Positions 1-4,600 of a stretch of 5,128 nucleotides of DNA are shown here, one piece after another. The DNA comes from Oscillospiraceae bacterium (lineage in GTDB: Bacteria > Bacillota > Clostridia > Oscillospirales > Oscillospiraceae): assembly GCA_902767395.1 (NCBI GenBank), contig CACXHI010000021.1:1-5128 (forward strand), written 5' to 3'. A program made the position numbers and the translations under genes. Under the pieces are notes generated by a model that was given only the letters and a program-made list of their open reading frames with translations, did not search any database and was not told the origin of the DNA. Positions within the stretch are counted from its first letter, which is position 1. Each line of letters starts with the position of its first letter.

Positions 1-1006
1 CCAGCAGCTTCACACCGTCCACGGTCTTGCTGACCTCCGTGACGAAGAGCACGTCCTTTCCGACCTCGCGCTCCCGGGAGAAGCCCACAAAGGGATAGCG
101 CCGGGTAGAGCAGGGGATTTCCTCCACGGAAATCTTCTCCAGCAGCTTCCGGCGGGCGGTTGCCTGCTTGCTCTTGGATTTGTTGGCGGAAAAGCGGGAA
201 ATAAAGGCTTGCAGCTCCGCGATTTTTTCCTCGTTGCGCTTGTTTTTGTTGCGAATCAGGGCTTGCACCAACTGGGAAGACTCGTACCAGAAATCGTAGT
301 TGCCCACATACGTCTTGATTTTTCCGTAGTCGATGTCCACGATATTGGTGCAGACGGTGTTCAAAAAATGCCGGTCATGCGAAACGACGATCACGGTTCC
401 GGGGTAATCCAGCAGGAAGTCCTCCAGCCAGTTGATGGATTCGATGTCCAGATTGTTGGTCGGCTCGTCCAAAAGGATGATGTCCGGATTGCCGAACAGG
501 GCCTGCGCAAGCAAAACCTTCACCTTCTCGCGGCCGTCCATGTCCGACATGAGGGCGCTGTGCTTGCTCACGTCGATGCCGAGCCCCTGCAGGATGCGGC
601 TGGCGTCGGATTCCGCTTCCCAGCCGTTGAGCTCGGCAAACTCCGCCTCCAGCTCTGCGGCGAGAATGCCGTCCTCGTCTGAAAAGTCCGGCTTTTCATA
701 GATGGCGTCCTTCTGCTTCATCAGATCGTAGAGGTGCTGATTGCCCATAATGACGGTGTCCATCACGGAACACGCGTCGTTTTGGAACTGATCCTGCTTC
801 AGAACGGACATTCTGACGCCGGGCTTGATTGCAACGAAGCCCTTCGTCGGCTCCAACTCCCCGGACAGGATCTTGACAAGCGTGGACTTTCCCGCACCGT
901 TCGCACCGATGACGCCGTAGCAATTTCCGGCTGTGAATTGCAGATCGGCGTGTTGGAACAGAACGGAACCTGCAAATTGCATTCCAAGGTCGGATACTGT
1001 GATCAT
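1..1006 (-). CDS. ykpA: ABC-F family ATPase, YkpA/YbiT type (N-terminal part, cut by window edge)
   Basis: The gene runs off the left edge, leaving 335 residues of a protein that is usually about 530-540 long. The first ATPase domain is complete. It shows Walker A GANGAGKST (residues 34-42), Walker B with catalytic glutamate DIILLDE (175-181, E181), the D-loop NNLD, and the switch histidine in VVSHDRH (H210). A charged inter-domain linker with SANKSKSKQATARRKLLEK (about 273-291) follows, as expected for the part of ABC-F proteins that reaches toward P-site tRNA. The second ATPase domain lies outside the window. There are no membrane segments, so it is a soluble, ribosome-associated translation factor rather than a transporter. 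The ATG at 1006 is preceded by AAAGGAG with a 7-nt spacer. From memory the sequence closely resembles Bacillus subtilis YkpA, including the GNYDFWYESSQL stretch. The signature loop is degenerate (MDGREK at 156-161 instead of LSGGE). The family is certain; the precise molecular role of YkpA-type members is poorly known. Confidence 0.93.
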   Translation of the reverse strand, partial: MITVSDLGMQFAGSVLFQHADLQFTAGNCYGVIGANGAGKSTLVKILSGELEPTKGFVAIKPGVRMSVLKQDQFQNDACSVMDTVIMGNQHLYDLMKQKDAIYEKPDFSDEDGILAAELEAEFAELNGWEAESDASRILQGLGIDVSKHSALMSDMDGREKVKVLLAQALFGNPDIILLDEPTNNLDIESINWLEDFLLDYPGTVIVVSHDRHFLNTVCTNIVDIDYGKIKTYVGNYDFWYESSQLVQALIRNKNKRNEEKIAELQAFISRFSANKSKSKQATARRKLLEKISVEEIPCSTRRYPFVGFSREREVGKDVLFVTEVSKTVDGVKLL

Positions 1007-1073
1007 GATTGCACTCCTTTGCGATGATAATATTTGGCAGGGTGGTGAAGCGATCGGATAATTATTCAGGAAA

Positions 1074-1110
1074 AGCTCCGCCGCTGCGGCAAAGCTGCAT
1101 CGGCGGAGCT
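1074..1110 (-). terminator. Long hairpin after the BlaI-like gene, probable terminator or attenuator
   Basis: A perfect 10-bp stem (AGCTCCGCCG at 1074-1083 with CGGCGGAGCT at 1101-1110) continues, after one mismatch, into a 6-bp inner stem (1085-1090 with 1094-1099, one G-U) closed by a 3-nt loop. Read on the minus strand it begins 11 nt after the repressor stop codon and is followed by TTTTCCTGAATAATT. The U-tract is therefore only four long, and termination may be partial. It lies 67 nt before the start of the ABC-F gene, so it could also act as an attenuator of read-through into that gene. Confidence 0.68.
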
Positions 1111-1121
1111 CCCAAAACGGC

Positions 1122-1499
1122 TCAAATATTCTCAAGAAGCTTGATGAGCGCAACCCGGGTTTCCGGTCGAATCGGTTCTCGCAGGAGAATCGGCAGCAGG
1201 CCGAGAAGCCGTTCGTCGGTGGACAGCTCCGGGGTGGCGTTCTGTAACAGGATGGCTGCATATTCCAGATTGGTCATCGTTGCCGCATAGGTTCTGCCAT
1301 AGCCTTTGCCGCATCTGGTCATGCCCTCCACACGGATTACGCCCTTCTCAATCATATTGTTGAGCATCAGGTGAATGGAGTTTGGGTTCCAGTCGCGGTT
1401 GGGAGTCAGTTCAATGATCTCCGGCCGGGAAAGAGGACGATTCTCCTTCCAGAATAGCTGCAGGATGTTGAACTCGTTGGGAGACAGTGGATTTTTCAT
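1122..1499 (-). CDS. BlaI/MecI/CopY-family transcriptional repressor
   Basis: A 125-residue winged-helix protein of the penicillinase-repressor family (Pfam Penicillinase_R). The N-terminal pattern LSPNEFNILQLFWKENRPLS (5-24) is the first helix pair. W37 with NPNSIHLMLNNMIEKGVI (38-55) is the recognition-helix region, and GRTYAATMTNLEYA (68-81) is the wing plus the start of the C-terminal dimerisation part. Family members bind short palindromic operators as dimers and repress resistance or metal-homeostasis genes; BlaI and MecI are inactivated by proteolysis through BlaR1/MecR1. No BlaR1-type sensor protease or beta-lactamase is visible here, so inducer and targets are unknown. The start at 1499 is chosen because GGAGG sits 8 nt upstream and a consensus promoter lies at 1552-1580. 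An in-frame ATG at 1625 would be upstream of that promoter and is rejected. A single cysteine (C63) lies near the wing. The ABC-F gene lies downstream on the same strand, beyond a hairpin. Confidence 0.88.
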   Translation of the reverse strand: MKNPLSPNEFNILQLFWKENRPLSRPEIIELTPNRDWNPNSIHLMLNNMIEKGVIRVEGMTRCGKGYGRTYAATMTNLEYAAILLQNATPELSTDERLLGLLPILLREPIRPETRVALIKLLENI

Positions 1500-1524
1500 A
1501 GCACTTCCCTCCAGCTTCCAAAAG

Positions 1525-1541
1525 ATTAACTTTTCCTTAAT
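1525..1541. promoter_or_regulatory. Inverted repeat in the repressor leader, candidate operator
   Basis: ATTAA (1525-1529) and TTAAT (1537-1541) form a perfect 5-bp inverted repeat with a 7-nt spacer. It lies just downstream of the expected transcription start of the BlaI-like gene and before its ribosome binding site. A repressor bound here would block transcription, which fits autoregulation. The arms are short and AT-rich and do not match the TACA/TGTA core of known BlaI-family operators, so this is only a candidate. Confidence 0.3.
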
Positions 1542-1551
1542 GACCACCTCC

Positions 1552-1580
1552 ATTATATAAAATAAAGGAGAATCTGTCAA
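1552..1580 (-). promoter_or_regulatory. Consensus sigma-A promoter of the BlaI-like gene
   Basis: Read on the minus strand, TTGACA (1575-1580) and TATAAT (1552-1557) are separated by exactly 17 nt. Both boxes match the housekeeping consensus at 12 of 12 positions. Transcription would start near 1545 and give a leader of roughly 45 nt containing the GGAGG of the repressor gene. A promoter this strong suggests that expression is limited by repression. Confidence 0.9.
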
Positions 1581-1593
1581 GGGGAAAGCTGGT

Positions 1594-1610
1594 AAGAATT
1601 CACAATTCTT
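1594..1610. promoter_or_regulatory. Perfect 7-bp palindrome upstream of the repressor promoter
   Basis: AAGAATT (1594-1600), a 3-nt spacer, then AATTCTT (1604-1610). The arms can be extended by one G-U and one G-C pair if read as RNA. It lies 13 nt upstream of the -35 box of the BlaI-like gene and downstream of the exonuclease gene. No T-run follows it on the minus strand, so a terminator role is less likely than a protein-binding site. Which protein might bind is not known. Confidence 0.35.
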
Positions 1611-1623
1611 GCAAGATATTTCC

Positions 1624-1643
1624 AAAAAACGGACCGAACGTTC
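1624..1643 (-). terminator. Weak candidate terminator of the J-domain/HIRAN/exonuclease operon
   Basis: On the minus strand, directly after the exonuclease stop codon, GAACG and CGTTT can pair around a 7-nt loop (1627-1643). The right arm runs into a block of six T residues (complement of 1624-1629). The stem is only five pairs including a G-U, and the T-run overlaps it, so it would be a weak intrinsic terminator. No better candidate is visible between this operon and the next promoter. Confidence 0.35.
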
Positions 1644-1646
1644 ATA

Positions 1647-2210
1647 TTATCTCCAACCGGACACCGTTCGCAAATTATAAAAATCGTATTTTCGGTAGAA
1701 ACCGCGAAGATTTGCTCGGCTTTGAAAGAACTGGAGCAGCCCTGCGCAGGCTTTTGTGTCGCTCAAGGCGTTGTGGTGCTGCAAGGGAAGGTCCAGCAGC
1801 TCGGCAAGGGTGTTCAGACGGTGGTTCGGCGCGTCCGGCAGAAGCTTTCGCCCCATTTGGCAGGTGCACACATAGTCGGCCTCCGCCTTCCATTCAATTC
1901 CGTAGTCCAGCAGACAGCGGCCCAGAACGCCCAGATCGAACGGGGCGTTGTGGGCGCAGAGCGTGCCCTTTTCCAGCAGCGGACGAAGCAGCTCCCACAG
2001 GATCGGGAAGGTGGGCTGATTCCGTACCATCCGCGGGGTGATCCCCGTGAGCTGGATGTTAAAGCTGTCAAACGGCTCCTCCGGGTTGACGAGGGAATAG
2101 AAGCTTGTGGTCTGTGCCCCGTCCTCAACCACCACGACGCCGATGGCGCTCATGCGGTCATTTTTGAAATTCGGCGTCTCCACGTCAAACGCCACGTAAG
2201 TTTCGTGCAT
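1647..2210 (-). CDS. Stand-alone DEDDh 3'-5' exonuclease (DnaQ/RNase T-like)
   Basis: A 187-residue protein holding one exonuclease domain with all three motifs. ExoI is FDVET (D9, E11), ExoII is AHNAPFDL (D92) and ExoIII is HNALSD (H146, D151). This gives the full DEDDh set for two-metal hydrolysis of nucleic acid from the 3' end. The LTGIT segment (54-58) is typical of DnaQ-like proofreading domains. There is no polymerase, helicase or BRCT region, so it acts alone or with a partner. It could be a DNA exonuclease (DnaQ-like) or a 3'-5' RNase; the sequence does not decide this. It is the last gene of a three-gene operon, starting 18 nt after the HIRAN gene, with GGGAGG 5 nt before the ATG. 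The tail after motif III (FYRKYDFYNLRTVSGWR) is basic and aromatic and might contact nucleic acid or a partner; this is inference. No gene symbol is assigned because the subfamily is unclear. Confidence 0.9.
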   Translation of the reverse strand: MHETYVAFDVETPNFKNDRMSAIGVVVVEDGAQTTSFYSLVNPEEPFDSFNIQLTGITPRMVRNQPTFPILWELLRPLLEKGTLCAHNAPFDLGVLGRCLLDYGIEWKAEADYVCTCQMGRKLLPDAPNHRLNTLAELLDLPLQHHNALSDTKACAGLLQFFQSRANLRGFYRKYDFYNLRTVSGWR

Positions 2211-2228
2211 GGTTGCCTCCCGGATTCC

Positions 2229-2621
2229 TCAGTCCTCTGTCATAAAGATGTCCACCTCGATCCGCAGCCAGTCGTTTTCCCAGTGCTTCTCCGCGATGGA
2301 GGCATAGAGCAGCTTGCCCGCGTCCATCAGGCGGGCGAGAATCAGGTTGTCCTTTTTTGGGACGTAACCGACCTTTACCCGGTCGCGGGTGAACACCTTG
2401 ATGGCGTTGGGATCGGAGGGATTTGACGGCATACGAACCAACTCCAGGCGGTCGCCGGGCCGCAGAAAGGGCGCGAGCTCCTCGATTCCGACCACGTGGG
2501 TGGTTCCGGCAATCAGGGTGTGGAGCAGGAACACGTCCTCGGAGTAGGGGATAGGAAGCTGCACCTCGGCGTGGAGGCTTTGCAGCAGGGAGCTGCCCTC
2601 CGGCTTGCGCAATTCGTTCAT
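2229..2621 (-). CDS. HIRAN-domain protein
   Basis: A 130-residue protein that is almost entirely a HIRAN domain (about residues 33-128). Recognisable elements are IAGTTHVVGIEE (37-48), LRPGDRLELVRMPSNPSD (53-70) leading into PNAIKV, the beta-strand plus turn VGYVPKKDN (84-92), and LARLMDAGK (95-103). HIRAN domains occur at the N-terminus of eukaryotic HLTF/Rad5 helicases, where the HLTF domain is known to bind the 3'-OH end of single-stranded DNA, and as small free-standing proteins in bacteria. DNA-end binding is therefore the likely role. The first 30 residues are outside the domain. The start codon at 2621 shares ATGA with the stop of the upstream J-domain gene, and GGAGG lies 6 nt before it, pointing to translational coupling. 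The exonuclease gene follows after 18 nt. The domain assignment is firm; the substrate here is inferred. Confidence 0.85.
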   Translation of the reverse strand: MNELRKPEGSSLLQSLHAEVQLPIPYSEDVFLLHTLIAGTTHVVGIEELAPFLRPGDRLELVRMPSNPSDPNAIKVFTRDRVKVGYVPKKDNLILARLMDAGKLLYASIAEKHWENDWLRIEVDIFMTED

Positions 2622-3451
2622 CCGTTTCCTCCTTCCCCGCCCTGTGCGGCGAGCATGGTCTCAATGGCCGCTTCGTAGCGGGCCGTCCGCTCACGAAGCG
2701 CCTGAAGCTTTTCGCTCAACTCCCGTTCGTGCGCCTTGCCCTGCGCTTCGTCCTCCAAATAAACGTTCATATTGTAAGGGTAGGAGGCCTTGATTGTCTC
2801 AAGCTCCCGGCCAAACGCCTGAATTCCGGCGCGCAGCCGCGCGGCCTCCTGTCGAAGCGCTTCCAGACCGTCCGCCGTCCCCTCCGTCTCGGGGTCGAGA
2901 CTGTCGCACAGGACCCGAAGCGTGTTCAAATCCCCGGCGCGATAGGCACGCATGGCCTGTTGGAGCTTCCGGGCGTTGGCTTCTTCCGTGCCGGGGTGCA
3001 GATCCGGGTGCAGGGCCTTCACCGCCTGCCGGTAAAGCGTCCGTAATTCCTTCACGCCCCGGCTGGATAGGCCCGGTCCCTCATGCTTTTCCATGACGCC
3101 GGCGACCCGTTGGAATTGCGCCTCCAGCCGTTGCCGGTATACGGACAGCTCATCGTCCAGCGCGGCTTCGATCTGCCGCAGATCGGCCCGCTCCCGGCGG
3201 TTCTGGACTGCGCGGATCAGCTTCGCCTTTTTCTTCGCCCGCAGGCAGGCGCACCACGATTCGTGCAGCTTCAGCTCCAGCGCGCCAAAGCGCCGGAGAT
3301 AGGCGGTCTCGATTCTGCGGCACTGGATCAAAAGCAGATCGTCCTTTTGCAGCAGCAGGGCCGTCAAAGAAGCGCGCAACCGCGCGATCTCTTCCCGCAG
3401 CGCCTGATCCTCGGGATGCGGGCCGGGAAGGGAAACAGATTCGGTTGTCAT
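2618..3451 (-). CDS. Coiled-coil protein with central J-domain (DnaJ-like HPD motif)
   Basis: A 277-residue soluble protein. Residues 15-120 are highly charged, leucine-spaced helix, probably coiled coil, with a basic patch RAKKKAKLIRAVQNRRER (71-88). Residues 134-180 resemble the core of a J-domain. Helix II is KELRTLYRQAVKALHPD with the HPD tripeptide at 148-150, and helix III includes ANARKLQQAMRAYRAGDL. HPD is the element that stimulates DnaK ATPase in true J-proteins. Residues 190-265 are again helical and charged. There is no Gly/Phe region, zinc finger or client-binding domain, so this is not a canonical DnaJ. The start at 3451 is preferred because GGAGG sits 7 nt upstream. An in-frame ATG at 3517 falls at or upstream of the likely transcription start. 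It is the first gene of the operon and overlaps the HIRAN start by ATGA. A role as DnaK co-chaperone or scaffold for the downstream proteins is inference; no dnaK is in the window. Confidence 0.82.
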   Translation of the reverse strand: MTTESVSLPGPHPEDQALREEIARLRASLTALLLQKDDLLLIQCRRIETAYLRRFGALELKLHESWCACLRAKKKAKLIRAVQNRRERADLRQIEAALDDELSVYRQRLEAQFQRVAGVMEKHEGPGLSSRGVKELRTLYRQAVKALHPDLHPGTEEANARKLQQAMRAYRAGDLNTLRVLCDSLDPETEGTADGLEALRQEAARLRAGIQAFGRELETIKASYPYNMNVYLEDEAQGKAHERELSEKLQALRERTARYEAAIETMLAAQGGEGGNG

Positions 3452-3491
3452 CTCCACGCCTCCCTCCGTTGGACTGCCTTCACGGGTGATA

Positions 3492-3518
3492 TCGACAGAT
3501 TTTGACGTCCGATACAAT
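3492..3518 (+). promoter_or_regulatory. Possible weak promoter of tepA
   Basis: On the plus strand TCGACA (3492-3497) and TACAAT (3513-3518) each match the sigma-A consensus at five of six positions, but the spacer is only 15 nt. Transcription would start near 3525, about 90 nt before the tepA ATG. The element lies across the early transcribed region of the divergent operon, so the two transcripts would overlap at their 5' ends. No better plus-strand promoter was found between the two genes. Confidence 0.3.
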
Positions 3519-3519
3519 A

Positions 3520-3548
3520 GATATACCCCACCGCCGGGGCTTTGTCAA
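3520..3548 (-). promoter_or_regulatory. Promoter of the J-domain/HIRAN/exonuclease operon
   Basis: Read on the minus strand, a perfect -35 box TTGACA (3543-3548) is followed after 17 nt by TATATC (3520-3525), which keeps the TATA of the -10 consensus. Transcription would start near 3513 and give a leader of about 60 nt before the J-domain start. The spacer contains a small GC-rich inverted repeat (CCCC at 3526-3529, GGGG at 3536-3539). Confidence 0.72.
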
Positions 3549-3614
3549 GGCAAATCACGCATAAAGCCGATTTCTTTCGGGAATACTGGGGAAAACAGGA
3601 GCAGGAGGGATTCC

Positions 3615-4304
3615 ATGGAAAATGATAGCAATTCCATGCCGATCAAGGAGATGGATCAAACGCTGGAGCTTGGCTCCGGACTGGTACGCACGCAATACGG
3701 CAACATCTATATTCTGACAATCATCGGACAGATCGAGGGCCACCAGGTGCTCCCGGAAACGGTCAAAACGACGAAGTACGAGCATCTGATGCCGCTTTTG
3801 GCGCAGATCGAGGAGAGCGAACAGGTGGACGGCCTGCTGCTCCTGCTCAATACGGTGGGCGGGGATATCGAGGCGGGGCTGGCGATTGCCGAGTTGATTT
3901 CCGGGATGCGGACGCCGACCACCTCGCTGGTGCTCGGCGGCGGACATTCCATCGGCGTCCCGCTGGCTGTGGCCGCCAAGTGCTGCATGATTGCCCCTAC
4001 GGCGGGGATGACCATCCACCCCGTCCGCATGAACGGCACCGTGGTCGGCGCGCCGGCGACCTTCCAATATTTCAACCGCATCCAGAGTCAGATCGTGGAT
4101 TTCGTGGCGGAGAACTCCCATATCTCCAAGAAACGCTTCACGGAGTTTATGATGGCCACCGGGGAGTTGGCCACCGACGTGGGAACCGTGCTCTACGGCA
4201 AGCAGGCGGTAGACTGCGGCCTGATTCAGAAGCTCGGAAGCCTCTCGGAAGCGCTGGACAGTCTGCATGAGATGATCCGGCAGAAAAACACCCCGTCAGA
4301 ATAA
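3615..4304 (+). CDS. tepA: TepA-type ClpP-fold serine protease (translocation-enhancing protein)
   Basis: A 229-residue member of the ClpP/crotonase fold, TepA (YmfB) branch. Diagnostic stretches are LTIIGQIEGHQ (34-44), KTTKYEH (51-57), LLNTVGGDIEAGLAIAE (77-93), LGGGHSIGVP (107-116) and MTIHPVR (132-138). By alignment with ClpP the catalytic triad would be S112 (GHSIG), H135 (TIHP) and D188 (LATDVG), all present, so the enzyme should be active. It lacks a signal peptide and transmembrane segments, consistent with a cytoplasmic peptidase. Bacillus TepA has been linked to protein export and degradation of small acid-soluble spore proteins; that role is not shown by this sequence. The start is fixed by AGGAGG (3603-3608) 6 nt before the ATG; an in-frame ATG at 3486 precedes the intergenic promoters and is rejected. 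The gene is divergent from the J-domain operon and convergent with the SLH gene. No plus-strand terminator with a T-tract follows it. Confidence 0.92.
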   Translation: MENDSNSMPIKEMDQTLELGSGLVRTQYGNIYILTIIGQIEGHQVLPETVKTTKYEHLMPLLAQIEESEQVDGLLLLLNTVGGDIEAGLAIAELISGMRTPTTSLVLGGGHSIGVPLAVAAKCCMIAPTAGMTIHPVRMNGTVVGAPATFQYFNRIQSQIVDFVAENSHISKKRFTEFMMATGELATDVGTVLYGKQAVDCGLIQKLGSLSEALDSLHEMIRQKNTPSE

Positions 4305-4308
4305 AAAA

Positions 4309-4340
4309 GTAGGGACGAGCATTGCTCGTCCGCCGATGCG
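4309..4340 (+). repeat. Palindromic repeat copy A
   Basis: GTAG followed by GGACGAGC and GCTCGTCC around a 3-nt centre (palindrome 4313-4331), then GCCGATGCG. It begins 4 nt after the tepA stop codon. It matches copy C (4478-4509) at 30 of 32 positions, and its 23-nt core is the exact reverse complement of copy D. Read on the minus strand the hairpin is followed by CTAC and six T residues, so it could weakly terminate transcripts coming from the SLH side. Confidence 0.85.
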
Positions 4341-4358
4341 CACCCACGCCTAATAGCG

Positions 4359-4376
4359 GCGCACAGTGTGCGCTAC
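4359..4376 (-). repeat. Palindromic repeat, GTAG plus GCGCACA/TGTGCGC, inverted
   Basis: A perfect 15-nt palindrome (GCGCACA, G, TGTGCGC at 4359-4373) followed by TAC. Read on the minus strand it begins GTAG like the other elements but with a different stem sequence. TGCGCACCCACG (4337-4348) and CGTGGCGCA (4376-4384) flank it as an imperfect outer inverted repeat. Confidence 0.65.
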
Positions 4377-4390
4377 GTGGCGCACGTTTC

Positions 4391-4416
4391 GTAGGGGTCG
4401 GCGTCCTCGACGACCC
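4391..4416 (+). repeat. Palindromic repeat copy B (GGCGTCCTCGACG type)
   Basis: It begins GTAGGGG, and GGGTCG (4395-4400) can pair with CGACCC (4411-4416). Its inner GGCGTCCTCGACG (4400-4412) is the exact reverse complement of 4447-4459, so copies B and B' could form one large hairpin. Confidence 0.75.
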
Positions 4417-4445
4417 GGTGTGGCGTATCGTTGCGCAGGCACAGT

Positions 4446-4471
4446 GCGTCGAGGACGCCGCACCCTGCTAC
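4446..4471 (-). repeat. Palindromic repeat copy B' (inverted partner of B)
   Basis: CGTCGAGGACGCC (4447-4459) is the reverse complement of 4400-4412, and the outer CTAC (4468-4471) mirrors the GTAG at 4391-4394. Read on the minus strand it starts GTAG with a GGGTGCGGCG stretch. The arms outside the 13-bp core are imperfect, so this is a diverged second copy in opposite orientation rather than a simple hairpin arm. Confidence 0.75.
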
Positions 4472-4477
4472 GCCGGA

Positions 4478-4509
4478 GTAGGGACGAGCATTGTTCGTCC
4501 GCCGATGTG
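4478..4509 (+). repeat. Palindromic repeat copy C
   Basis: Same element as copy A, with two differences in 32 nt. The difference inside the palindrome (GTTCGTCC for GCTCGTCC) turns a G-C pair into G-U, so the RNA hairpin is kept. The flank GCCGATG is also shared with copy A. Confidence 0.85.
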
Positions 4510-4530
4510 CTGATACGTGTCGCAACGGGC

Positions 4531-4553
4531 GGACGAGCAATGCTCGTCCCTAC
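4531..4553 (-). repeat. Palindromic repeat copy D (inverted)
   Basis: The exact reverse complement of the 23-nt core of copy A: GGACGAGC and GCTCGTCC palindrome, ending CCTAC. With copy C it forms a head-to-head pair about 30 nt apart. It is preceded by GCAACGGG, which recurs at 4563-4570. Confidence 0.85.
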
Positions 4554-4577
4554 AGCATAATTGCAACGGGATTCGCC

Positions 4578-4600
4578 GTAGGGGACGGTTTCCCGTCCCC
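4578..4600 (+). repeat. Palindromic repeat E (GTAG plus GGGGACGG hairpin)
   Basis: GTA followed by GGGGACGG (4581-4588), a 4-nt loop TTTC, and CCGTCCCC (4593-4600), a perfect 8-bp stem. It is 23 nt long like the cores of A, C and D but has a different stem. It is the first hairpin downstream of the SLH stop codon. No T-run follows on the minus strand, so it does not look like a normal intrinsic terminator; on the plus strand five T residues appear only 10 nt later. Confidence 0.75.

Noticed and set aside
209..682. A 157-codon open frame on the plus strand at the left end
   Set aside because: It is antisense to the ABC-F gene, whose Walker A, Walker B and switch motifs are intact in the minus-strand frame running from 1006 to the window edge.
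1027..1032. TATTAT as the -10 box of an ABC-F promoter on the minus strand
   Set aside because: No -35 box is found at 15-18 nt, and the resulting transcript would start almost at the ribosome binding site.
1500..1625. Longer version of the BlaI-like protein starting at 1625
   Set aside because: The extension would place the start codon upstream of the consensus promoter, and the 1499 start has a good ribosome binding site and matches the family N-terminus.
1722..2426. A 234-codon open frame on the plus strand, antisense to the exonuclease and HIRAN genes
   Set aside because: It lies opposite two genes with clear domain motifs, its translation resembles no family I recognise, and its length is explained by codon bias in GC-rich DNA.
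2185..2694. A 169-codon minus-strand frame overlapping the HIRAN gene
   Set aside because: It is a shifted frame of the HIRAN and J-domain genes; its Pro/Arg-rich translation has no domain character, whereas the HIRAN frame has a clear start signal and motifs.
3083..3505. A 140-codon open frame on the plus strand
   Set aside because: It is antisense to the J-domain gene and Gln/Leu/Arg-rich, as expected for the reverse of a charged coiled-coil coding sequence.
3486..3614. Longer version of TepA starting at 3486
   Set aside because: The added residues have no family counterpart and the frame crosses the intergenic promoters; AGGAGG correctly spaced before 3615 decides the start.
3555..4268. 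A 237-codon open frame on the minus strand, antisense to tepA
   Set aside because: The histidine- and arginine-rich translation is the typical mirror of a GC-rich gene, and tepA on the other strand has a complete set of family motifs and a good ribosome binding site.
4322..4513. Short open frames within the palindromic repeat cluster (also 4366-4560)
   Set aside because: They are made of repeat units, have no ribosome binding site worth naming, and their translations are Cys/Arg-rich without domain resemblance.
4309..4600. CRISPR array
   Set aside because: The repeats alternate in orientation, differ in stem sequence, and are not separated by spacers of uniform length.
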